From contig NZ_JALRMO010000001.1 of NCBI RefSeq assembly GCF_023276405.1, positions 62,001 to 126,000 on the forward strand: DNA of 64,000 nt, read 5' to 3'. The notes under the pieces were generated by a model that was given only the letters and a program-made list of their open reading frames with translations, ran no database searches and was not told the origin of the DNA. The stretch is from Paenibacillus hamazuiensis (GTDB lineage: Bacteria; Bacillota; Bacilli; Paenibacillales; NBRC-103111). Every line of letters starts with the position of its first letter. The stretch's first letter is position 1. Positions 25,113 through 36,300 of the stretch are shown here, one piece after another. The position numbers and the translations under genes are program-made.

Positions 25113-28100
25113 TTGAGAAAGATTTTCGCGTTGGCCATTTTGCTTACGCTCCTGGGGAGCTGCTTCACGGCGGACAAGCCGGTGCGGGCGGCAACGAGCC
25201 TGCAGCTTTTGTCCATGACGTCCAATATTACGAGCTATCCGAGCGGACGGGGATTTAAAGCGGGGGATGATCTGTATATTTATGCCAAATTTAATATGGA
25301 GCTGGATTGGGACGATGGTCCTCCTTCTCTATGGCTCGTAACCTTGCCGGAAAATCAACTGATATATGTGCCTGCCGTCGACGGTTACGGCAAGGATACG
25401 CTGACGTTCAAATACGTCGTCACCCCCGACACGATCAACGGCGAGCTGGAGCTGCATGCATGGAATGATACGAATTTTTGGGGAAACGGAAACGGCATCC
25501 CCTTCGATCCCGGACCGTCGGCGAATCTGGACGCATGGCTGAACCTGCACAACTACCACATCGACACCGTTAAGCCGAAGCTGATCGGGATGGCGAGTTC
25601 AACCGGGGATTACGCGTACAAGTCGGGACAGGCGATCAATCTGCAGCTTCAGTTTAGCGAGAACGTCTATGTTGACAGCGGGCAGTTGCCTTCCCTGACG
25701 CTTAATAACGGAGCCACGGCGGCCTATAGTAGCGGCTCGGGTACGAATACGCTGCAGTTTACATATACCGTTCAGCCGAACGAGGACGTCGCTGATCTGG
25801 ATATCAGCGGAGTGACTCACCCCGAATACATTCGCGATGCGGCCTACAACACGTCGGATATTACGCTCCCGGCTGAGGGCGTGCAAGCCTTTAAAGATAA
25901 GAAAGACATCCGCATCGACACGCAAGGCCCCGAGATCGCGATCGCTTCCGCCGCTCCCGCGGCAGGCTGCCCTAAGGACCGCGTGCAGATTACGTCGTCG
26001 GACGCAGGCATCGGACTAAGCGGCATCTATTACAAATGGGATGCAAGCGACGGCGAACCGGCATGGTCCGGCGTGACCGATATGGTGCCCAGCGGGGCGT
26101 TCCTGTGCGCCCCTGCCGGGTCGGATATAAACGGAATGTATTATTTGCATGCAAGAGCGGTCGATACCATCGGAAATGAGACGACCAAGGCCGCTTCGTT
26201 TTTGCTCGATAATACGCCGCCTGCGATTCAACTGTCGGCCGAGGGGGGAGCGGCCCGTCATATCCACACGGTGAGGGTGACCGCATCCGACGAGCTGTCC
26301 GGGCTGGATACGCTGGATTATTCCTGGGGCGACGCTGATGCAATCGATGGCGCGACCGGCAAGCCGAAGGTCGTGAGCGGCGGCACGATCAGCAGCGGCA
26401 GCGATGTGACCACTCCCGCCGCGGAAGGCTCCTATGTGCTGTCCGTGACGGCCAGGGACAAGGCCGGCAACGCAATTACCCGGAACAGTCAAAGCCGGTT
26501 TATCGTCGATACGACGCCGCCGAAAGTGACGCTGAGCTACAGCGGAATCGATCAGCCGGCCCGGACTCATCTAGTGGAGGTGACCTTGGAGGATGCGAAA
26601 GGAACGCTGGGTCCCGCCTATTACGGATGGTCGGAACGGGCCGATTTGCAGCCGACCGACTGGACGCTTTTCTATGACGGGACGGGAGAGCCGACGAAAA
26701 TGATTTCGACGCCGGCGAATGTGTCGGGGACCTACTACTTGTTCATTAAAGCGACAGACAATCCGGCATATCCGGCGGAAAGCAACGTCGGCTATACGGT
26801 GGACGCTCAAGCCGGATTCATGCTCGACAATACGCCGCCGGAAAGCTTTTTTAGCCCAAGCGGCAGCGGAGGAGCACCGGCACGCTCCTTTACCGTAGAG
26901 CTGCGAACGCCGGGCGATACGGCTTCGATGAAATATATTGTCACACAACAGGCCGATCTGACCGGCACCGAAACCGGCTGGGTGACGACAAGCGACGGGG
27001 TCATCAATTTGGCCGATTTTACCGGGACTTATTACGTTCATGCGATCGTGACCGACGATGCAGGCAACAGCTACACGGCGCACAGCGGCGCGTTTTTACT
27101 GGACAACCAGGGTCCGGTCGGCACGGCGAGCATCGCCGGCGAATATACGAACCAGGAGAATGTGCAGGTTGTGCTGTTCGCCGAGGACACGTCGCAAGTA
27201 ACCGGAGCCGCCGTTAAAATCGACGACCAGCTTTGGAGCGAATGGCAATCCTTTACCGGAAACGGGGCGTTGAACGCGATCATTCCCAAGACGGACGGTG
27301 TCCACACCATTTATGTAAAATTCAAAGACTCGCTGGGCAATGAAAGCGCCGAGGTGCCTGCCACCGTCACCTACGATGAGACACCGCCGACGGTGGCGAG
27401 TCTGGCGCAGACACCGACCGGGTGGACGAACGGCCCGGTCCGGGTAACGGTACAGCTGCAGGATAACCAGACGCCTTCCGGACAGATCAAAATTATCGGT
27501 CAGACAGGGCCGGTGGTAATGTTCGACCGAAACGGCACGTACACGCTGGACATCGAGGATTTGGCCGGAAACCGAAATTCGTTTTCGGTTACCGTCAACA
27601 ATATCGACAAGACGCTGCCGGAATTCGGGTTTACTGTAAACGGCAGCACGCAACCGGCGCAATCGGCAAACACGGTCGTATATGCGAAGGACGATCACAC
27701 GTCTGACGAGGACCTTAAACTATATATCCGATGGTCCCAGGACGGGGAGCATGAGCCGGCGGAGGACTTGTGGCTGCCGATCGGCAATGGTGAGACCGCG
27801 CAGCTTTCCGCTGTGGACGGCTACTGGTATCTGTGGGTCAAAGCGGCGGATCAGGCCGGCAACGAAAGGGTAGGGCACAGCTCCTATTTTGCGCTCGACA
27901 ACACGCCGCCGTCCGGAAGCATTCGCTACAGCACGACGAACCGGACCGCCGGCCCGGTAACCGCGATGCTGGAGATCGCGGGAAACGTGACTGTCACCAG
28001 CCCTGCGGACGGAAGCCGGGAGCATACGTTTACGGAGAACGGCAGCTTTACGTTTGAATTCCGGGACGAGGCGGGCAACCGGGGAACGACAACGGCGGTC

Positions 28101-30332
28101 GTCGATTTCATCGATGCGAGCGTGCCGTCGGCGCAAGTGACGCTCGAACCGAACACGTGGACAAGCGGCCCTGTAAAGGTTACGGTCAGCGTTGCGGGCA
28201 ATCCCCCGCGGGGGCTATTCAACCTGACGGCGACCGGCGATGCGGAGCTGCTCAGCCTGATCGCTGAAGATGGCAGCAGCGTCAGCGGATCGGTTTATCG
28301 CGCCGCCGGCTCGGCCACCGTCGCCGGCTCCGTCTATGGCGCGGGTTCCGGGAGGGTAACCGAATCGGTCTACAGCTTGGACACTCCGATTATCAAGCAA
28401 GCGGTGTACCGGTTTAATACGAACGGCGAGCTGAAGTATTTCATACGCGATCTGGATACCGGCATCGAAAACGGTGGCAGCGCGCTGGTTAACCGGATTG
28501 ACAAGACGGCGCCGAAGGGCAAACTTGTGTACAGCACTAAAAATCCGACCAACTCGGACGTTACGGTCAAGCTGGTGGCTGAAGACGATGCTTCGAACGT
28601 AACGATTTTGAATAATGGCGGCAGCGACACGGTCGTCTTTACGGAGAACGGGAGCTTCACCTTCCGTTTCCGGGACGAAGCGGGCAACACGGCCGAGCTG
28701 ACGGCAAGCGTGGATACCATCGACAAGGATCCGCCGCATTCGGTGCTGACCTACAGCGAAACCTCCTGGACGAATCGCGATGTCACCGCAACGCTGACTT
28801 TCGACAACGAAACGAGACCGGTGACGATCATCGGCAGCGGCGGCAGCAACCAACATACTTTCACAGCGAACGGCTCCTATACGTTTTTCTATCGGGATGC
28901 CGCCGGAAATGAAGGCCAGGCGACGGCGCTTGTGGATTGGATCGACCGCGAGCCGCCGACGGCGCGGCTTACGTACAGCACCGTCAATTGGACGAACCGG
29001 GACGTGACCGTTACGCTGAGCGGCGCCGACAATTCGGGAGAACCTGTCCGGATACTGAACAACGAAGGCAGCACGCAGCATACGTTCACTTCCAACGGTC
29101 AGTTTCAGTTTGAAATCGCGGATGCGGCGGGCAACCGGAACACGGTAACGGCTGTCGTGAACCGAATCGACAAGGTGGCGCCGACGGCGCAAATTCAGTA
29201 TTCGGCCACAGGCCCGACGAATGCCAAAGTTCGGGCAACGCTGCTGGCGAGCGAGCCGGTCACGGTCGTCAATAACGGCGGGGAACCGGTGCACGATTTT
29301 GAGGACAACGGGGAATTTTCCTTCATCCTAAAGGACTATGCAGGCAACGAATCGACGGTAAAGGCCAAGGTCGATAACATCGACAGAACCCCGCCGATAC
29401 CCGGTCTCGCCTACAGCACGAAGGAGCAGACGAAAGATCAGGTGATTGTGACCGTCACGGCGAACGAGCCTGTTCTCGTGCTAAATAACGGCAGGAAAAA
29501 CCAATACGTGTTCACGGACAACGGCCGGTTCACGTTTACGATCCGGGACTTGGCAGGCAATATGGCGGAGATTGAAGCTGTCGTCGGCAACATCGACAAA
29601 TCGAAGCCGAAGGTGACGCTGGCCTACAGCACGACGGAGCCCACGCGGGACGATGTGACGGTCGCCGTCCAGTCGGACAGGCCGCTGACCATTTTAAACA
29701 ATAACGGCAGCAATCAATTCGTGTTCAAGGCAAACGGCGTTCAGTGGCTGGAAGCAAAAGACAACCTGAACAACCTTATTTCCGAAAGGATCGAAGTGAG
29801 CAACATCGACAGGGAGGCACCGATTATGGAGTTCGCCGGCGGCGAGATGCTGCTGCTGCGTGTCGGCGATCAGGTAAACCCCGGGGCGGACGTAAAGGCT
29901 GCCGATGCGATCGACGGCGATGTGACCGCGAACGTAACTGTTCAGCACCAGGTGAACACGTCCCAGGAGGGCGAATACGACATGACGTACATGGTAACCG
30001 ACCGGGCGGGAAATAAGGCGTCGATCGTCCGGAAAGCGCGAGTGATTGGCGGCGGAAGCGGCCTGAACGTGTTTGTCAACGGCTCGGGCCCCAATAAAGA
30101 TGAAGTGATTGTGTACGGGCGGACCGTGAAGCTGGACCTGTTCGGTGTGCAGGGCGATGTCACAGCCAAGTGGGCGTACGGCAAGAAAACGATCGGCGAT
30201 TTCAAAACGGTCGACCGGTTTGTGGAAAACGGTTCGCTCACCGCAGACCGAAGCGGGTATTATACGATATTGGTGCAGGACCAGGAGCGGCAGAAGAAGC
30301 TGTTTTATGTGTACATGTTTGTTCAACCTTAA
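25113..30332 (+). CDS. Giant surface protein with about a dozen Ig-like repeats
   Basis: A protein of 1739 residues. The N-terminus has a signal sequence that could be lipoprotein-type (LLTLLGSCF) or Sec-type (PVRAA). After a domain ending near residue 160, about a dozen Ig-like units of 80-100 residues follow. The later ones are strikingly regular: PTAxxxYST...T...DVTVTL...ILNNGGS...HTFxxNGxFTFxxRDxAGN...VxxIDK. A DUF5011-like unit (near 1580-1650, VKAADAIDGDVTANVTV) and a unique C-terminal domain close it. There is no SLH domain. It starts 27 bases before the next giant gene's leader, so both are one operon. TTG 25113 is preferred over GTG 25107 because of GGGTGA spacing. Adhesive or wall-scaffold role is inference. 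Confidence 0.88.
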   Translation: MRKIFALAILLTLLGSCFTADKPVRAATSLQLLSMTSNITSYPSGRGFKAGDDLYIYAKFNMELDWDDGPPSLWLVTLPENQLIYVPAVDGYGKDTLTFKYVVTPDTINGELELHAWNDTNFWGNGNGIPFDPGPSANLDAWLNLHNYHIDTVKPKLIGMASSTGDYAYKSGQAINLQLQFSENVYVDSGQLPSLTLNNGATAAYSSGSGTNTLQFTYTVQPNEDVADLDISGVTHPEYIRDAAYNTSDITLPAEGVQAFKDKKDIRIDTQGPEIAIASAAPAAGCPKDRVQITSSDAGIGLSGIYYKWDASDGEPAWSGVTDMVPSGAFLCAPAGSDINGMYYLHARAVDTIGNETTKAASFLLDNTPPAIQLSAEGGAARHIHTVRVTASDELSGLDTLDYSWGDADAIDGATGKPKVVSGGTISSGSDVTTPAAEGSYVLSVTARDKAGNAITRNSQSRFIVDTTPPKVTLSYSGIDQPARTHLVEVTLEDAKGTLGPAYYGWSERADLQPTDWTLFYDGTGEPTKMISTPANVSGTYYLFIKATDNPAYPAESNVGYTVDAQAGFMLDNTPPESFFSPSGSGGAPARSFTVELRTPGDTASMKYIVTQQADLTGTETGWVTTSDGVINLADFTGTYYVHAIVTDDAGNSYTAHSGAFLLDNQGPVGTASIAGEYTNQENVQVVLFAEDTSQVTGAAVKIDDQLWSEWQSFTGNGALNAIIPKTDGVHTIYVKFKDSLGNESAEVPATVTYDETPPTVASLAQTPTGWTNGPVRVTVQLQDNQTPSGQIKIIGQTGPVVMFDRNGTYTLDIEDLAGNRNSFSVTVNNIDKTLPEFGFTVNGSTQPAQSANTVVYAKDDHTSDEDLKLYIRWSQDGEHEPAEDLWLPIGNGETAQLSAVDGYWYLWVKAADQAGNERVGHSSYFALDNTPPSGSIRYSTTNRTAGPVTAMLEIAGNVTVTSPADGSREHTFTENGSFTFEFRDEAGNRGTTTAVVDFIDASVPSAQVTLEPNTWTSGPVKVTVSVAGNPPRGLFNLTATGDAELLSLIAEDGSSVSGSVYRAAGSATVAGSVYGAGSGRVTESVYSLDTPIIKQAVYRFNTNGELKYFIRDLDTGIENGGSALVNRIDKTAPKGKLVYSTKNPTNSDVTVKLVAEDDASNVTILNNGGSDTVVFTENGSFTFRFRDEAGNTAELTASVDTIDKDPPHSVLTYSETSWTNRDVTATLTFDNETRPVTIIGSGGSNQHTFTANGSYTFFYRDAAGNEGQATALVDWIDREPPTARLTYSTVNWTNRDVTVTLSGADNSGEPVRILNNEGSTQHTFTSNGQFQFEIADAAGNRNTVTAVVNRIDKVAPTAQIQYSATGPTNAKVRATLLASEPVTVVNNGGEPVHDFEDNGEFSFILKDYAGNESTVKAKVDNIDRTPPIPGLAYSTKEQTKDQVIVTVTANEPVLVLNNGRKNQYVFTDNGRFTFTIRDLAGNMAEIEAVVGNIDKSKPKVTLAYSTTEPTRDDVTVAVQSDRPLTILNNNGSNQFVFKANGVQWLEAKDNLNNLISERIEVSNIDREAPIMEFAGGEMLLLRVGDQVNPGADVKAADAIDGDVTANVTVQHQVNTSQEGEYDMTYMVTDRAGNKASIVRKARVIGGGSGLNVFVNGSGPNKDEVIVYGRTVKLDLFGVQGDVTAKWAYGKKTIGDFKTVDRFVENGSLTADRSGYYTILVQDQERQKKLFYVYMFVQP

Positions 30333-30359
30333 AAAAGCCGGAGGAAATGTGGGATTCGC

Positions 30360-33300
30360 ATGATAAAAAAATGGATATCGGCAGGTTTGAGCGTGCTTTT
30401 GTCTCTTTCATCGGCTGCCGGCATTATACATGCCGCAGGTGAAGAGAAGAAGATGGCCATGAATAACGATTTCGTGGCCGTCTCGGTCCATAAGGATACG
30501 GGAAGATTCAGCGTCAGCACCAAGGAAGGTTCGCCGCTCAGAGACAGCGACAGCAACAAACCTCTGCTGTTTGAACATAAGGTGCCGGAGACCTCCTTTA
30601 CCACGTTTCGAATTAACGGCAAAGATTATATTTACGGCAATCCGTACGGATTTTTGGGCACGGACGGCTCCTTTACCTACAGTCCGGTTACGCAGGGCCT
30701 GACCAATCAGTCGGTATGGCATGTTGCCGGGCTGACGATCACGCAGACGATTACGCTGTCGGGCGACTCGTCCAATCCGAATGTGGGCAATGTCAAGATC
30801 GCTTACAAGGTAAAAAATACGTCGGCCGAAGACGCCAGCGTAGGCTCGCGGATTTTGCTCGATACGATGCTTGGCGCGGATGACGCTTCGCCGCTGATGA
30901 TATCGGGCGGCAGTCAGTATATTCAAAAGGAAACGGTGCTGGATAACCTTCCTGCTTATTGGAAGGCGGTTGACGACCCGCTCGCCCCGAAGGTGATCTC
31001 CTACGGGCTCCTGAGCGGATGGGGCAACGAGAGTCCGGACCGGATGATCGTAGCGCACTGGAACGGCATCTCCGATACGAAGTGGGAATATGCGGTGAAT
31101 CCGGAGCTCGACTTTACGAGCAAGTACAATAAATACGAGACGGCGGACAGCGCCGTGGCGCTTTATTGGAATCCGGCCGTCCTCAAGGGAGGGGAGGAGC
31201 GGAGCTATGAAACGTATTACGGCTTGGGCAGCTTCTTCACATCGCTGCAGAAAGCGGCGTATAACCTGCAGATCTTCTCCCCTGAAAAGCTGACGCTCAA
31301 TGCGGCGAAGGACGGATATAACGAACAAATCTTTACGATTCAGGCCGAGCTCGACAACGCGAATGCGAATGCCAGGGCGTTGACGAATGTAGCGGCGACC
31401 GTCCGGCTCCCGCAGGAGCTCGATTTTGCCGATGGGGAAAAAGCGACCAAATCGCTTGCCGCCGTCGGCGTCGGCGAAACGAAGTCGCTGTCTTGGCAGG
31501 TGAAGGCGAGGCCCCAGCAATCGCTCAAGGCGGCGAGGTATCAGCTGTCCGTCCAGGCGCAGGGGGAAGAAGAAATTTTACAGACGGACTATGTCATCCT
31601 GCCTGCGCTTAGAGGCCAGCAGCCGAGCATGCAGGTGCTCGACATTTCTCCGAAAAAGCTCTACATGTACGACAATCGGAAATCGATCGCCGTAAAGGGG
31701 ACAGGCTACGAAGCGCTTAAGGGCTCCGCGGAATGGCAGGTCCAGCTGATCCGGGAGCGCGACCAGTACGCTTATACGATTCCTATCGCGGATATAACGA
31801 TTAACGATGACAAAAGCATGAGCATCCCTTTGAACGATGCCGGTTGGACCGGGAAAGACAAGCTGGAACCGGGTTCCTATAAGCTTCGCATTTCAACAGG
31901 AAGCTACGGTTCGTTTGAAAAATCGATCGAATTGACGACGGATGAGAAGTACAAGTCCAGAAGCTACGGCATTTTATTGGTAGTAGGCGACGGCGAGAGC
32001 TACGATGCGGTGCCTGTGGAAAACGAAGCGGCGCTTGCCCGGCTGAAAGGGCAGTACCAAGGCTCGAAGCGGATCCTGCTGGAGCTGCGCGGCGAGATCA
32101 AGGAGCTCGCATTCAGCGACGGGCGCGCGTATGAGCTGCAGCCGGGCACTTCCGTCAATTCGGTGCTTCGCTTCGATACGAACAGCGATCTCAAGAAACT
32201 TTACGGCGAACAGTCGCAGAGGATGGTAGTGCAAAAACAACCGCGCGATTTAGCCCACGGAGGCGACTATATTTCCATCACAGGCAACGGGATGCTGTCC
32301 ATTCCGAGCTTCCCGTTTGTGTTCGGCGATTTCAGCATCGAGATGGAGGATGGCGAGCATTACTCGCTGGAGGCGAACGAGGACGCCGGCGAAACGCCTA
32401 TCGAAATCGTTTGGTCCGCCTTTAAAAGCGTCTCGGTTATACAGCAGATGGATTTTTTCCCTGTCAAAATCAAAAACGCGGTCATCGGCGACAAATCGGT
32501 TTCGTTCGGGGGTTCGCTGTCGTTGGACTTCGGGATGTTCCAGGATAAGAAGAAAAACTCATCGACAGGCGGCTCTCCAAGCGGAAATGGCTCTCGAGGC
32601 AGCGGGGGAGGAGGCGGCCAAACGGGTTCAAAAAACGGGAATCAAGGAAACAACGGGAACGGTTCGCAAGGATCCGGCGGCGAAGAAGAGGACGAGGAGG
32701 ACGACGACGACGATTCCGTCGTCAGCGTATCGGTTGACGAGGCCAGGTTCGGAATCCGCCCTGCGGACGATCCGTTCGGCCGACGCGGTTCCTACGGCCT
32801 TTTGGGTTTGAGGGCGGAAGGAGAAGCGGGGTTGCCGAAAGATCTTGTGCCGGGGATGGATCTCGGCGCGAGCGGAAGGATCGCCATCGACACCTTTGAC
32901 CGGAAGTACGAGATAGAAGCCAATGTCCAGTTTCAGGTGGTGGAGCTGAACGGTTTGTTTACGCTTCGGTTTACCGGCGGAAACATCCCGGTGCCCGACA
33001 ATTTCGTATTTGTCGTCGGGGCGGAGCCGGGCATCCCGTTGGTCCCGCCGTCGGTCGTCGCTTACATTAACAAAGGCGGCGGAGGCTTCCGCAATTTATA
33101 CGATACCGTGACCGGCAATTTCAACGTGCTGCCGCCGCTTCAACTGGTGATGGTCGGCGGCTTCGATATCTCGAAGGTGGTCAAGGGCGACAATTTGACG
33201 CTGCAAATGTCGATGAGAGGCATTGAGTTTTCCGGGGAACTGGAAATCGCCAAGTTCAAGCTGCTGAAGGAAGTGTACGGCAGCATTTCGGTGGAGGATT

Positions 33301-36300
33301 CCCTGGAAAAATTCGGCGTGTCGCTAAAAGCCGGCGCCAAGCTGGAAGTGTTTGATGTCATTACCGGAGAAGTGTACGCGGTGTTTGCTTTCGATTCATC
33401 CAAACACGGGTTGTTTGGTCCGGTCTCGCTTGCCGGAGGCGGTAAGATTGAAGTACAGGTACCCAAAAAAATCCCGATCATCGGCGGGTTAGCGCTGGCG
33501 GGAGGCGAGGGTCAGCTCAGCACCGAACAGGTTTACGCCAAGGTGCATTTCCTGCAGATTCCTATCTCGTTCAAATATATTTGGGGCGACAGCATGCCGA
33601 AACTCGCCTCGTCGAGAGCGGAAGATCTGTTCCTCGAGCCGCAAGGGATCGGACGGAAAGTGTATTTTGACGAAGCGACCGGGGAGCCGACGGGGACTCT
33701 CATTTTCGGCAGCAACATCCGTCGGATCGCCGAATCGGGGGCGCGGTACGCGTCGAGCGATTTCAGACCTTCGGCTATCTTGGCCGATGCGAGCCAGATG
33801 CAGCACACGATACATATCGGCAACCAGGAGATCGCGCTGCTGGAGCTGACGTATAGCGGTGCCGTGCCAAACGTTCAAGTAACCGATCCGGCGGGCCGGC
33901 CTTATGCGCTTCAGGAGAATGAGAACTTCCGGGTTCAGGAAATTCCTGCCGACGTCAGCGAGTCCGGGACTTTGGAGCAAAAAATGTACGTTTCCGTCGT
34001 CAACCCGCAATCGGGCGACTGGAAAGTCGTCTCCGATCGCCCGATCCAATCGGCACTGCTCAATGTCGCGATCCCGCCTTCCCTGAAGTCGGTGAGCGCC
34101 GAAACGACAGGAGATCACAAGGTTCGCGTGAGCTGGCAGGGAGACCATGTGCAGGACGAGAAGGTCAGTCTGTACATCAGCGAAAACAATGAGAAGGACC
34201 CGGGACATTTGCTGACGGAGGGACTGGACGTGAATGCGGGCGCCGCGGAGCTGACGCTGCCGTCGTCTCTGCCTACAGGCTCCTATTATATCCGGGCTGT
34301 TGTTTCCAAGGACGGAACCAATTATGACAGCCGATACAGCACGAACACCGTGCAAGTGACAGACCCTTATCAGCCGGCCGCTCCGTCCGCGGTGACGGCG
34401 GCGCCTGTGGGGGACGGCGTGTTTCATGTGCAATGGAGCATGAACGAGTCTGCCGACGGCTATTACATCCAACTGCTGGATGCCGCGGGCCAGCCTGTCC
34501 AGGGAGCCGGTGTGATCGACGTGAAGGGCGATCAGCGCGAAGCTTACGTAGGCGGAGTTTTCGTGGACCAGACGGGCCGCCAGATCGGCATGAAGCCGGG
34601 GGTAACCTACCAAGTAGCGGTGACGGCGTACAAGTCGGCAGAAGGCCGCAAGCATTTCAGCGGCCAGGCTCGCTCCATCGGCGTATATTTGCCCGAGCCT
34701 AGTCCGGCGAAGCTCACGATCAGTCTGGATGCGGCGGATGGGCCTTTCCAAGAAGCATACGACGAACAGGGCCGACTTTACTACTTGGTGAACCGCAGCT
34801 CGGTGCAGGTGAAGGTGCATTCGGATCAAACGGTGACGATGGATATGCTGGCGGAAAATGCCGATTTGGGCAGCGTTGCCGGAACGGACCGGCAGGAGGC
34901 CGTCACCTTGAAGGAAGGCGCCAATATGATTTCCGTGCGCGCTGTAAACGAGCATGGAGACTCCTCAGCGGCAGGCATCAAGATCGTTGCCGACACCGCG
35001 GCGCCGGAATTGAAACTGGAAAGTCCGGGGCCCGGGGTCATGCCGAACGACAATGGCACGATTTTGGTGAAAGGCATGGCGGAAGCGGATAGCCGGGTGA
35101 CGGTGAACGGAAAGCAGGTCGATGTCGGGGAGAGCGGAATTTTTACGGCAGACCTGCAGATGACCGGATATATGAAGCGGCATCTGAACGTGACCGCGGA
35201 AGACGCGGCGGGGAACCGTTCGGTGTACGAAGCCGATGTCACGAACGGGAAAGTGGAGACGTTCGACCGGGTGGAAATTCACCCCGCAAGCTCAGGGAAC
35301 GGATCGGCCGGGACAACCGGCGGGAATGGCGGCTTTGTCGCCGCGGCGGGCGGCAGCCAGCCTTTCCGGCTTGTCGGAATCGATGCGGCAGGCGAGGCAT
35401 ATGTGATCGATAATGCCGATGTCGCATGGAGCGTGCTGGCCGGAGATTCCTACGGCCGTATTTCCGGCGATGGTGTGCTGGAGGCGAAGCAGGAAGGCGA
35501 CATCGTTCTGAAGGCAGCCTACAACGTATCGCAGCAGTATGCGCTGGAGGACGCGCTCACCGTCAAAGTACGGGCCTCTTTGGGCGGCGGCCCGGGCCAA
35601 CTGCCAAGCTCCGATTACGGCGGCTGGTACAAACCTTCTCAGCCCGACTTGGGCTCGGGCTCGGACGGCGATTCCGATTCGGACTCGCCTTCGGGAGGAG
35701 GTTCGGCGGGAAGCCCCGGCACAAGCGTATCGAACGATAACATTCCGGTTAAGGAAGCCGGGACACCGAAGGCGGGGGCGAACGATTTCGAGCAGATGAT
35801 CAAAGCGATCATCGAAAACGAGCGCAACGTACAGTTTATAAAGTCCGCTTTCCTATCCCCGGAGCAGGACACCGTCATCACGATCGACGAGCGGACGGAG
35901 CTCACTTTGCCGAAGATGAACACTAAGGATCGGGTCGGGCTCGGCATCGGGCGGATTAAGAATCCGTCAGCCTACGAGAGCGGCACGATCAAGGTGATGG
36001 GCTCGATGTACGAATTCAAGTTCGACAAGCCGATTCGGTTGACGCAGCCGGCGCGGCTGAAAGTGAGGTTCGATCCCGCCGGGACTGTAAACGTGGAGTC
36101 GTTGGCCATCTACTGGTACAACGAACGGAGCAAGCGATGGGAGTATGTCGGCGGCGAATTGGATCCGGCGTCGCATACTGTAACGGCGCGGCTGAAGCAT
36201 TTCAGCAAGTACGCGCTGCTTTCGAATTCGGGCCTGCCTGAGTTTGCGGACATGAAGGATCGTTGGTCTTCGGATCACGTGAACCGGCTGGCGTCCATCG

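Noticed and set aside
28215-29294. Long antisense ORF (359 codons) opposite the giant surface protein gene
   Set aside because: It is the reverse reading of regular Ig-like repeats, has no ribosome-binding site and codes for Arg/His-rich sequence typical of shadow frames. Similar antisense ORFs at 30408-31520, 33489-34955, 41190-42500 and 49046-49882 were rejected for the same reasons.
27900-29800. Repeated DNA in the giant gene read as a CRISPR-like array
   Set aside because: The repetition is at the protein level (Ig-like units of about 85 codons), diverged in DNA, and in one open frame. No short direct repeats with regular spacers.
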